This document shows positions 22,227 to 28,874 of a stretch of DNA of 64,000 nt, in pieces. Below the pieces are notes generated by a model. It was given only the letters and a program-made list of their open reading frames with translations, made no database searches and was not told where the DNA came from. Origin of the DNA: a virus; the IMG/VR virus record IMGVR_UViG_3300042361_000735, positions 1-64,000 of that record. One strand, given 5' to 3'. Both the position numbers and the translations under genes were made by a program. Positions within the stretch are counted from its first letter, which is position 1; every line of letters starts with the position of its first letter.

Positions 22227-22973
22227 TTAAAGATATGCTTCAGCTAATTCGAACAATTGTTCGTTTAATTTAATATCCTGTTGGAAGTTCTTTACTGATC
22301 TAGCCTTACGGCCACCATATGTGTATGAACCACCTAACACTTTCTCTTGGATACGATTGAATACAACCCATAGATCATTACCTTGATCTTCAGCACGTGT
22401 TGGAGTAAGCATGTCCATAATATTAACACGTTGCTTAGTTCTCAATTCAGATGCTTTAGTAGCAAACTCATTCATTTGAGCTTCAGTCAACTGAGTTGAT
22501 TTGAATAAGTTAATTTTCTGAACTAATCCAGGTAACTTACTAATCATTTCAGCAACTTTAGATTGCAATGATTCGAAGGTATAATTCATATGTCTAATAG
22601 ACATCACTCCGAAATCAGCATCGCTAATTACCAATCCATTACTACATACCATTCTGAAGATACCCACTCTAAAGTTAAATGCGGCTTTACCGTCATGTGA
22701 GTTGGTTAATAGGATTTGAGGGAATGAATCATCTCCATTTGCACCCTTAATTGTGATTTCAGGATGACGAAACACTAACAAGTGTTTTTGGAAGCCCTTA
22801 TTCTTACGAGCTTTAACCTCTTGGGCTTTAGTTACTTCCCAACCTAAGTTCATTAAATCTTCTACTACTCTAATTGTAGGAGTTTGGATATATTTATCCG
22901 TTAAATGTGAAGCTTTTTCAGTTGTAAATACTGACGGTGCTAATTCCTTGATTCTTTCAATACTGTAAGTCAT
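22227..22973 (-). CDS. DUF932-type protein
   Basis: 248 aa. The pattern NSHDGKAAFNFRVGIFRMVCSNGL (as GIFRMVCSNGLV at about 105-117) and LWVVFNRIQEKVLGG near residue 200 are the hallmarks of DUF932, a family common on plasmids and phages and of unproven function. The C-terminus (RKARSVKNFQQDIKLNEQLF) also fits. Own promoter at 23003. Confidence 0.8.
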   Translation of the reverse strand: MTYSIERIKELAPSVFTTEKASHLTDKYIQTPTIRVVEDLMNLGWEVTKAQEVKARKNKGFQKHLLVFRHPEITIKGANGDDSFPQILLTNSHDGKAAFNFRVGIFRMVCSNGLVISDADFGVMSIRHMNYTFESLQSKVAEMISKLPGLVQKINLFKSTQLTEAQMNEFATKASELRTKQRVNIMDMLTPTRAEDQGNDLWVVFNRIQEKVLGGSYTYGGRKARSVKNFQQDIKLNEQLFELAEAYL

Positions 22974-23002
22974 AACCTTTTATTTTAATTTTTTATAATA
23001 CT

Positions 23003-23033
23003 TAAATCTACACTATCTACCCTGCCTGCCCTA
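23003..23033 (-). promoter_or_regulatory. Promoter-like site TAGG-N19-TAGATTTA
   Basis: GGGCAGGCAGGG spacer and GTAGATTTAAG box, 29 bases before the ATG at 22973. Confidence 0.5.
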
Positions 23034-23225
23034 ATTTAGGACTCCATACTTTGCGTATATAATCGCTTCACTGAACATTTCTTGTTCCCATGCTGATAGT
23101 GGTGGGTAATAGTTGCTAACAGCGTCAACTAACTTTCGATTATCCGTAACGCCATTCATTACCATTGCTCTAACCATTGCCTCAATTTTAAGGCATTTAA
23201 GTTCTAACTCTGTGTTGGTTGTCAT
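23031..23225 (-). CDS. Small protein, unknown
   Basis: 64 aa, helical (TELELKCLKIEAMVRAMVMN), ends YAKYGVLN. One base from the upstream gene's stop. Confidence 0.7.
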   Translation of the reverse strand: MTTNTELELKCLKIEAMVRAMVMNGVTDNRKLVDAVSNYYPPLSAWEQEMFSEAIIYAKYGVLN

Positions 23226-23226
23226 C

Positions 23227-23433
23227 TTAGCTATTTTTAATGTTGTCTTCTCGTTCTTTTTGTCTACGTCTCAATTTAATCCACTCTTCCTGCTCAGCCA
23301 ACGATGCACCTCTACGACTCAAGTCATCCCATGACTCTTGGCTCAATGGCACATGTTTTTTCTTTTTAAATAATGTTTTGTCTACTCTTCTACTGAATTT
23401 GTCTTGTGCTTCGTCTCTAGTTTGTATTGCCAT
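23227..23433 (-). CDS. Small basic protein, unknown
   Basis: 68 aa, Arg/Lys-rich (DKFSRRVDKTLFKKKKHVPL, IKLRRRQKEREDNIKNS). Likely binds nucleic acid, by charge only. Confidence 0.7.
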   Translation of the reverse strand: MAIQTRDEAQDKFSRRVDKTLFKKKKHVPLSQESWDDLSRRGASLAEQEEWIKLRRRQKEREDNIKNS

Positions 23434-23450
23434 TATTTATTTATTTGACG

Positions 23451-23481
23451 TAAATCTACGACCATTACTCTGCCTTCCACT
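23451..23481 (-). promoter_or_regulatory. Promoter-like site AGTG-N19-TAGATTTA
   Basis: GTGGAAGGCAGAG upstream and CGTAGATTTACG box, 17 bases before the ATG at 23433. Confidence 0.58.
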
Positions 23482-23863
23482 TCCCACTATCAATCAACTT
23501 GAAATCATCGCTATTCCTATCTATGAACTGCCATGTTGCTGATTGTAATGAGAAATTCTCATCGATGTGATTTAGTACTTGTTCAGGAGTAAAATCTGAA
23601 CAACTATATAAATCAAATTGGAACATAGGTAATTCTAAAGCATCCCACACGTGAATTGAAGCATGTGATGTAGCTAAAGTTACGGTTCCTGTTATGCCCT
23701 CATTTCCAGGTTCATTAACATAAACTGAAGTTGGTCCTGCGACAACAACCATTCCTACTTTATTTACTAATTCTCGAAACCAAATATTTAAAGTTTCTTC
23801 TGATTTTGGGGGGTTAGTGATATAACCTTTCACTAATAGGTGTAAGTGGTTTGGGGTAAACAT
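23465..23863 (-). CDS. speD: S-adenosylmethionine decarboxylase-like protein
   Basis: 132 aa. Residues 57-72 (ITGTVTLATSHASIHVW) match the prokaryotic AdoMet decarboxylase core, where the Ser of the (E)SH motif becomes the pyruvoyl group after self-cleavage (here Ser66-His67); FDLYSCSD (84-91) matches the FTCG strand with the catalytic Cys (Cys88). Length fits the bacterial class 1b enzyme. The residue before the Ser is Thr, not the usual Glu, so activity is not certain. It would make decarboxylated SAM for spermidine, a common DNA counter-ion in phage heads. Confidence 0.7.
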   Translation of the reverse strand: MFTPNHLHLLVKGYITNPPKSEETLNIWFRELVNKVGMVVVAGPTSVYVNEPGNEGITGTVTLATSHASIHVWDALELPMFQFDLYSCSDFTPEQVLNHIDENFSLQSATWQFIDRNSDDFKLIDSGKWKAE

Positions 23864-23867
23864 TGTT

Positions 23868-24500
23868 TTACTTAAATTTAAAGCCAGTTAATTTTTCAAT
23901 ATCAGCTAATGTTGCTTCATTATTCTTAAGTCCGTCTGCTTTACTTGTATTGTTATCAAATAAGAAAGCCATCCATTCGTTTGATTTCTTGAAGTATATT
24001 ACTTTCCAACACTGTGTTGGAACTGATGTTGTACCAATTTTCTTAGCTACACCTACTGACCCACACCAAACGTGTACTGAATCTTCTTTAATAGCGTAGT
24101 CGCGTACTAATGTTTCTAATGCTTTCCAATCACCACGATTGAGTGCTGGGTATTGAGCGGTCATGTTACTAAAATAAAATGATTCGTCGTTTGCCACTTG
24201 ATCACAAGCAGCGTCTGCTGCTGGGAAATTGTGTCCACGATCGAATCCTTGACCTGTATAATCTGCTTGTAAATTTGTTTCGGCTGGTAATTTAGGATCA
24301 GCTATAAATTTATCACCACGCTTGGCTTTAACAGCACATGTTAAATTTGCTCTAGTAACCCACCACTCTACCTTAACTGGATAGTGTTTTGACTTACTAT
24401 AATGTGTTGTATACGACTTGTGTGTTAATGTAACTACATCTTGACTATAAGATATAACTGCTACTAATGTTAATAGTAGGGATATTAGGCATTTCTTCAT
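23868..24500 (-). CDS. Exported DNA/RNA non-specific endonuclease (NUC1/EndA family)
   Basis: 210 aa. A signal peptide (MKKCLISLLLTLVAVISYSQ) leads to a beta-beta-alpha-Me nuclease with DRGH (87-90, His90 the general base) and FYFSNMTAQYPALNRGDWKALE-type helix start (Asn121 the metal ligand). The enzyme would act in the periplasm or outside the cell, degrading host or competitor DNA. Being exported is odd for a phage nuclease. The gene starts 4 bases past a TATTTATA box. Confidence 0.85.
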   Translation of the reverse strand: MKKCLISLLLTLVAVISYSQDVVTLTHKSYTTHYSKSKHYPVKVEWWVTRANLTCAVKAKRGDKFIADPKLPAETNLQADYTGQGFDRGHNFPAADAACDQVANDESFYFSNMTAQYPALNRGDWKALETLVRDYAIKEDSVHVWCGSVGVAKKIGTTSVPTQCWKVIYFKKSNEWMAFLFDNNTSKADGLKNNEATLADIEKLTGFKFK

Positions 24501-24503
24501 GCC

Positions 24504-24511
24504 TATAAATA
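24504..24511 (-). promoter_or_regulatory. TATTTATA box very close to a start codon
   Basis: Minus-strand GATATTTATAGGC ends 3 bases before the ATG at 24500. If it is a promoter the transcript would be leaderless. Confidence 0.35.
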
Positions 24512-24523
24512 TCCATAACTCTA

Positions 24524-24718
24524 CTAGAACGGAGTGGTTGAGATCGCTTCGTAGTATTCTTCACGTAAACGTCTAACTGCAGCTTCGGCGCTTGCTACAC
24601 CAGCTTTAAACATTTGATCATCGTGTTGATAACCACGCTCATTAATTACTTTAAATACTTCTTCGAATAATTCAAATCCGAAATAATTGTGAGGTAGTAA
24701 CTTATACTTATTTTCCAT
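24524..24718 (-). CDS. Small protein, unknown
   Basis: 64 aa (FGFELFEEVFKVINERGYQH, AAVRRLREEYYEAISTTPF), helical. No family recognised. Confidence 0.7.
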   Translation of the reverse strand: MENKYKLLPHNYFGFELFEEVFKVINERGYQHDDQMFKAGVASAEAAVRRLREEYYEAISTTPF

Positions 24719-24719
24719 A

Positions 24720-25010
24720 TTAGAATCGTTTTGCTAGTTCAATTACATATTGTTCTTGTTCCTTAGTTAACAGCCAACCCCTACCAAATAATATTTGTAG
24801 CGCTTTGTTAAAATCATCATTACTTTCAGCTATTTTATTTCGTTCTATATGGCCTGCTGCTTTAACTTCACCATCCTTTGTAATGATACATGATTTAGAA
24901 ATGTAACCTTCATCTTGCATTGATTTAAAGAATTCTCTTCTATCATAAGAGCCCATTCCCCAGATGATATCATCAATGTCTACGTCTATACTGATACTAC
25001 TCATAGCCAA
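24720..25010 (-). CDS. Small protein, unknown
   Basis: 96 aa with an acidic start (SISIDVDIDDIIWGMGSYDR) and a helical end. Spacing of one base to the next gene and a 10-base overlap with the previous one place it in an operon. Confidence 0.7.
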   Translation of the reverse strand: MAMSSISIDVDIDDIIWGMGSYDRREFFKSMQDEGYISKSCIITKDGEVKAAGHIERNKIAESNDDFNKALQILFGRGWLLTKEQEQYVIELAKRF

Positions 25011-25189
25011 TTGTATTTAGATTGTTTTATATCGTTTAGTGATTTATAAGGGACTGAATCTGGTCTAGTGTATTGTTTTGGTTTGCGGCCTCTAGGTTTA
25101 CATACTTTCTCATCACCAGCTCCCCAATTTGTTTCTCTTACCTGTTTATAGAAGCGTTCTCGAACGCGTTTCATATATTCGTCTTCCAT
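25001..25189 (-). CDS. Small basic protein with one AT-hook-like motif
   Basis: 62 aa; KPRGRKPKQY (residues 31-40) resembles a single AT-hook (PRGRKP). The N-terminus is a charged helix (YMKRVRERFYKQVRETNW). Probably binds DNA. Confidence 0.65.
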   Translation of the reverse strand: MEDEYMKRVRERFYKQVRETNWGAGDEKVCKPRGRKPKQYTRPDSVPYKSLNDIKQSKYNWL

Positions 25190-25195
25190 AACTAC

Positions 25196-25399
25196 TTATT
25201 TAATATAATCTAAGACTAGTTCCTCGCCCATACAAAGCATTTGTAACGTTCTAAATTTGCGTTCGTCGTCTAGTGGTTTTGCTTCGTTGTAATCACTACT
25301 CCATACTAACTGACCACCATACATTAATCCACAAAAGTATTCTAGTTGTGAGTTCATTACAATGAACCAGTTGCGTTTAGGTTGTTTTTTACCTGTCAT
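25196..25399 (-). CDS. Small protein, unknown
   Basis: 67 aa from ATG 25399, which overlaps the upstream stop as ATGA. Basic start (MTGKKQPKRNWFIVMNSQLE), then mixed. No family recognised. Confidence 0.68.
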   Translation of the reverse strand: MTGKKQPKRNWFIVMNSQLEYFCGLMYGGQLVWSSDYNEAKPLDDERKFRTLQMLCMGEELVLDYIK

Positions 25400-25626
25400 A
25401 GGTTTTCTATTTCTTGTTTTACATCTTCCCAATAGATATCGTGACTCAACATATCATATCCCACTACATATGAATATCCTTTTGTTGCTTTTATTATCTC
25501 ATCTACTGCTACCAATGCACACTGTTTATGTTGTAGTAAGTATATTATTGAATGATCATGTAAATTAATACTTCTTATACTCATGTATTTATTTACTATT
25601 TCTATTGCTTTTTCTTTTGGTGTCAT
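25396..25626 (-). CDS. Small helical protein common in phages
   Basis: 76 aa; MTPKEKAIEIVNKYMSI and CALVAVDEIIKATKG are typical of a short all-helical domain seen in many phage and Bacteroidota mobile-element proteins. Function unknown. Overlaps the upstream gene by 38 bases. Confidence 0.7.
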   Translation of the reverse strand: MTPKEKAIEIVNKYMSIRSINLHDHSIIYLLQHKQCALVAVDEIIKATKGYSYVVGYDMLSHDIYWEDVKQEIENL

Positions 25627-25897
25627 ATTTTGAATCTGATATTTTTAGTCCACAATATAAATCTAACATTCTCATTTCGCGATCTGCTAAGTACCTATTA
25701 TAACGTCGCTTTTTCATTATTAATTTAATACCCCAATCCCTCCACTCCTCATTTTGAGCCTCAGTCATTGTGTATTGTTGAAACCAATTATCCTTTCTAT
25801 CTTCTACATCTTCAAATTTAAGATCGTGTCCTGCCATCTCAAACATCTTATCAATCAGTTCCTTTAATATTAACTTATTTTTATCTTCTCGTTTCAT
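25589..25897 (-). CDS. Small charged protein, unknown
   Basis: 102 aa, charged helices (KNKLILKELIDKMFEMAGHD, NEEWRDWGIKLIMKKRRYNR) with a Lys/Ser/Asn-rich end. No family recognised. Confidence 0.7.
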   Translation of the reverse strand: MKREDKNKLILKELIDKMFEMAGHDLKFEDVEDRKDNWFQQYTMTEAQNEEWRDWGIKLIMKKRRYNRYLADREMRMLDLYCGLKISDSKYDTKRKSNRNSK

Positions 25898-25912
25898 TTC
25901 AAATATTTTGGT

Positions 25913-26533
25913 TTAATATTCTTCATGTCCTAATCTCATTAATTCTGCTTTCATACTACTAATTGTATAACCACTATTATATACCGTATCTGGATCTAAT
26001 TTTTTGATTTGATCTGCAAGGTCTGTTCTATAACCTACTTCATAGTATCTAGCTTCAATAGCATCAGTTAAATTTTGTACTTGCCTATTTCCTACAACTG
26101 ATATTCTTAAATCATAATCAGTCCATTTGGTTTTGTAGTCCATCATTGCAATGTGTCCTGTGATTTTGCATTTTAGATTGCTTAGAAACCTATTCCTAAC
26201 TCTCACTATTGAATTATCATCACCAAACAAATGTAAGAATCTAAGAAACCATCTAGGACACCACCAAGGCTTTGCTTTATAATCCATAAAGATTACTAAC
26301 GGCTCCATTGCTTCAAAAATAGGACCTAACTTATTATATGGAACTGATCCTAAGTAATGATATTTTTCATAGAAGTTCTTAGGGAAGAATACAGCTCTAA
26401 TATCATTCCAAGTAATATTCCTAGTATGAATCATACCTTTCTTTCTACCCCTCCAGAACAACATACTATGACCAAAGTCAGTTAGTTTCTGTTTTAGTGT
26501 TCGTTTATCCTTGATGTAGAATTTACTTTTCAT
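25913..26533 (-). CDS. 206-aa protein, unknown
   Basis: Basic N-terminus (KDKRTLKQKLTDFGHSMLFW), an aromatic middle (AKPWWCPRWFLRFLHLFGDD) and a helical end. Overlaps the metallophosphatase gene by 11 bases. No family recognised. Confidence 0.7.
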   Translation of the reverse strand: MKSKFYIKDKRTLKQKLTDFGHSMLFWRGRKKGMIHTRNITWNDIRAVFFPKNFYEKYHYLGSVPYNKLGPIFEAMEPLVIFMDYKAKPWWCPRWFLRFLHLFGDDNSIVRVRNRFLSNLKCKITGHIAMMDYKTKWTDYDLRISVVGNRQVQNLTDAIEARYYEVGYRTDLADQIKKLDPDTVYNSGYTISSMKAELMRLGHEEY

Positions 26534-27323
26534 CTTTATTATTTAATTCTCCTAAAGATACGACTCCATCTTTGATCACCAAATATTGATTTTGTCCATA
26601 TTCAAGTGTGTCTATGAAGTAATATCTACCGCCAGTAGATTTACCTTTAATATCAATTGTATCTTGTGGTGTATGTCCTACTACCTGAATGATATGGTTT
26701 TTAAGGGTTTCTTTATTAGTAAGTTTACCGTCTTGAGTAGACTTATTAGCAGCCATTAATGCTTTAGGTCTGATCCAAAGTGGACCCTGAAATGTTTCAT
26801 TACCATAACCACCAACTCCATATACTTTATCTCCAACTTGTTTATATGAACGATAAGCTAATTTTTGAGGTTGATAATAGAATAAATCATTAACATACAT
26901 TGCTAAATTAGGTACATCCCACATTACAATATTATCATCTAACCATTCACTACTTAATCCAGCGTGTGTAAAAACAAATTCGTCAACTTGATAAGCTGCT
27001 TGTAGATATTGTTTATTTTCGCTTACTACGTGTTTGATTGATGGCGCCATTAATGTTTGGTAGCCTGAGGTGCCATTATCCTCAATACCTGGGTAATAAT
27101 GATAATCGTGGTTACCAATTAATAATGTTACTTTATGGTATATAGATGTGTTTCTGAAATCAATAATGTCTAGAAAGTTATTTATTTGGTCTAGACCTTT
27201 AACTGTAAATGAATCAAAGTAATCACCTACAAATATAAATTCATCTGTATCGTCGTGCTCTTTAGCTACGATTTGTTTCCATATATCACGACCATGAATA
27301 TCGCCTATTACTACTAATTTCAT
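26523..27323 (-). CDS. Metallophosphoesterase (calcineurin-like)
   Basis: 266 aa with the full motif set for a two-metal phosphoesterase: GDIHGR (7-12), GDYFD (33-37), GNHDYH (70-75), then FTHAGLS and VVGHTPQ with the C-terminal metal-binding His. Phage members (T4/lambda PP types) act as protein phosphatases or nucleotidases; RNA or 2',3'-cyclic targets are also possible. The promoter -7 box ends 4 bases before the ATG. Confidence 0.85.
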   Translation of the reverse strand: MKLVVIGDIHGRDIWKQIVAKEHDDTDEFIFVGDYFDSFTVKGLDQINNFLDIIDFRNTSIYHKVTLLIGNHDYHYYPGIEDNGTSGYQTLMAPSIKHVVSENKQYLQAAYQVDEFVFTHAGLSSEWLDDNIVMWDVPNLAMYVNDLFYYQPQKLAYRSYKQVGDKVYGVGGYGNETFQGPLWIRPKALMAANKSTQDGKLTNKETLKNHIIQVVGHTPQDTIDIKGKSTGGRYYFIDTLEYGQNQYLVIKDGVVSLGELNNKDEK

Positions 27324-27327
27324 AGCT

Positions 27328-27358
27328 TAAATCTAAGCTATTGTTTTGCCTTCACCAA
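27328..27358 (-). promoter_or_regulatory. Promoter-like site TTGG-N19-TAGATTTA (leaderless position)
   Basis: TTTGGTGAAGGCAAAAC upstream, TTAGATTTAAGCT then ATG; a start point at the usual distance would fall on or next to the start codon. Confidence 0.55.
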
Positions 27359-27579
27359 ATATTCCACCAAGGTTTCTTAGGAGCTACTGTAGGTTTTTTA
27401 GAGAAATTGATGTGACGATTAAAAGCTACTGCAGATGTTTTATACAGTAAGTCTTTTTCCTCTTGAGTAAAACCATTAATATTAATTTGAACGTGCAGTG
27501 GGGATTTTAGCCCGTTAATTTCAAACGAGCTATCTATTACGATGTATTCTTTATTATTATGTTTAGCGTATCGTATCAT
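27352..27579 (-). CDS. Small protein, unknown
   Basis: 75 aa: beta-rich first half (RYAKHNNKEYIVIDSSFEIN), ends in a Trp/Pro/Lys tail (KKPTVAPKKPWWNIW). No family recognised. Confidence 0.7.
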   Translation of the reverse strand: MIRYAKHNNKEYIVIDSSFEINGLKSPLHVQININGFTQEEKDLLYKTSAVAFNRHINFSKKPTVAPKKPWWNIW

Positions 27580-27585
27580 AGCATA

Positions 27586-27593
27586 TATAAATA
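27586..27593 (-). promoter_or_regulatory. Candidate late promoter
   Basis: CGTATATTTATATATGC on the minus strand, 7 bases before the ATG at 27579. Confidence 0.4.
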
Positions 27594-27614
27594 TACGCTA
27601 ATTAGGAAGTGATA

Positions 27615-27875
27615 CTATTCAGTCTCGTGGTTCATAAAATTTACAAACTCAAGAGCAGCATTTGGATTTACTTTCTGTAAATGATCTAGAGATAACTCGT
27701 ATCTTTCATTTATAACGTGTCTAATAAATAATTCATCGTGTAAACTATCTGCTGTTGATTTTAATGTTTTTACTTCAAATTTAAATTGATTAACTCTTTC
27801 ATTCTGAAAGTAAATTGTTGTTAACAGGGCAATTAATGAGCATGCTGTTAATATTGGGCTAATGTATTGTTTCAT
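27615..27875 (-). CDS. Single-pass membrane protein with coiled coil
   Basis: 86 aa. Hydrophobic helix at 6-22 (SPILTACSLIALLTTIYF) followed by a long charged helix (NQFKFEVKTLKSTADSLHDE). Resembles inner-membrane spanin subunits in layout. Its ATG overlaps the stop of the next gene as ATGA. Confidence 0.68.
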   Translation of the reverse strand: MKQYISPILTACSLIALLTTIYFQNERVNQFKFEVKTLKSTADSLHDELFIRHVINERYELSLDHLQKVNPNAALEFVNFMNHETE

Positions 27876-28012
27876 ATTATATTGTTTTTATCTTCTTCAT
27901 CAAATAAATCGTATCCCTTATAGTCAGGATTTTGTTTCATGTTATCTATACCTCTAACCCAAAGTATAGATATAATAGTTGCTACTGCAATTGATATAAT
28001 TAGTGCTATCAT
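27872..28012 (-). CDS. Very small membrane protein, unknown
   Basis: 46 aa (MIALIISIAVATIISILWVR..., then KGYDLFDEEDKNNII). One transmembrane helix and an acidic tail. ATG overlaps the stop of the upstream gene and its TGA overlaps the next ATG, so three genes are translationally coupled. Confidence 0.65.
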   Translation of the reverse strand: MIALIISIAVATIISILWVRGIDNMKQNPDYKGYDLFDEEDKNNII

Positions 28013-28239
28013 CCTAATAATTCTTTAATTCGTTGCTTTAATGTTAAAGTTACAACTTCAAATTTAGTTCCATTCCATCTTACAACACTATCTCTACCTG
28101 ATTCTTTCCAAGAACATATTCTACATGTTCTAACTTTACCTAATTCAGTTGCAACTTGGTATACCCTACCATCCTTTCTAAACATAAATTTAGGATACCA
28201 ACGTAAACATTTAATACATTTTTTACCTAGTCCCACCAT
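28009..28239 (-). CDS. Small zinc-knuckle protein, HNH-like layout
   Basis: 76 aa with CIKCLRWYPKFMF (Cys8, Cys11) and CRICSW (CxxC) about 30 residues later, a four-Cys zinc site like that of small HNH-associated phage proteins. No active-site His is visible, so a structural or DNA-binding role is more likely. Confidence 0.68.
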   Translation of the reverse strand: MVGLGKKCIKCLRWYPKFMFRKDGRVYQVATELGKVRTCRICSWKESGRDSVVRWNGTKFEVVTLTLKQRIKELLG

Positions 28240-28592
28240 TTTTCAATGTTATTGTTTAGATATTTGAATAATTCTTGTTTAGCTTTATTATGATCCTTTA
28301 TAGCTTTATTCATTCCCTCAGTAGTCCACTCAGTTGCTTCTGATAAGTATTTATCAAGATGATATTCAGTTTGTACTTTCTCTATCATTTCGATTGCTGT
28401 TTTAATACTATCAGCATCGTGCTCATTAAATACATGTAAACCATCTCTACGAATATACTTTTCAGTATCAATTAATTTTTGTTTTAATATTTCATAAACA
28501 AAATAATAATCCCAATCTCTATCTCTCCATAAGATAGGTATCCAACGTATTAATTTACGTATTTGTCTTATTTTGTTCTTAATCTTATACAT
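28227..28592 (-). CDS. Helical basic protein, unknown
   Basis: 121 aa, basic N-terminus (MYKIKNKIRQIRKLIRWIPI) and acidic/helical rest. Overlaps the next gene by 13 bases. No family recognised. Confidence 0.68.
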   Translation of the reverse strand: MYKIKNKIRQIRKLIRWIPILWRDRDWDYYFVYEILKQKLIDTEKYIRRDGLHVFNEHDADSIKTAIEMIEKVQTEYHLDKYLSEATEWTTEGMNKAIKDHNKAKQELFKYLNNNIEKWWD

Positions 28593-28610
28593 AATGTTAA
28601 TTTAAAGCAG

Positions 28611-28637
28611 AAAGTTGGCCCGTCCAAAAGACAGGCC
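28611..28637 (-). terminator. Hairpin terminator
   Basis: GGCCTGTC pairs with GACGGGCC (28617-28637), followed by AACTTTCTG. It ends the lipoprotein gene at 28645. Confidence 0.6.
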
Positions 28638-28644
28638 ACGATCA

Positions 28645-28806
28645 TTACTTAGTAGTAGTTGAATCAACACTCGTCGAGTCAGCAGCTACTACAGCAGTAG
28701 TATCAGCAGACACAGCAGTTGAATCAGTTGCTACAGTCTCAGTGTTTCCAGTTCCGCAAGCAGCTAATGTTAATGCTACTACGAATACTAATGTTGCTTT
28801 TTTCAT
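28645..28806 (-). CDS. Small Ser/Thr-rich lipoprotein
   Basis: 53 aa with a lipoprotein signal (MKKATLVFVVALTLAACGTG; lipobox LAAC). The mature 36 residues are almost only Ala, Val, Asp, Ser and Thr (TETVATDSTAVSADTTAVVA), so disordered or O-glycosylated. Bacteroidota O-glycosylate D-S/T-(A/V/L/I/M/T) motifs; ATDSTA and ADTTA fit that rule. It closes the envelope gene cluster. Confidence 0.72.
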   Translation of the reverse strand: MKKATLVFVVALTLAACGTGNTETVATDSTAVSADTTAVVAADSTSVDSTTTK

Positions 28807-28841
28807 AATAATTGTGTTTTTGTTAATTAATTAAGCGAGAA

Positions 28842-28872
28842 TAAATATACGTTAAAATTTTGCCCAACCCAA
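28842..28872 (-). promoter_or_regulatory. Promoter-like site TTGG-N19-TATATTTA
   Basis: TTTGGGTTGGGCAAAAT then CGTATATTTATTC; 36-base leader to the ATG at 28806. It starts in the stop region of the gene at 28875. Confidence 0.62.
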
Positions 28873-28874
28873 AT

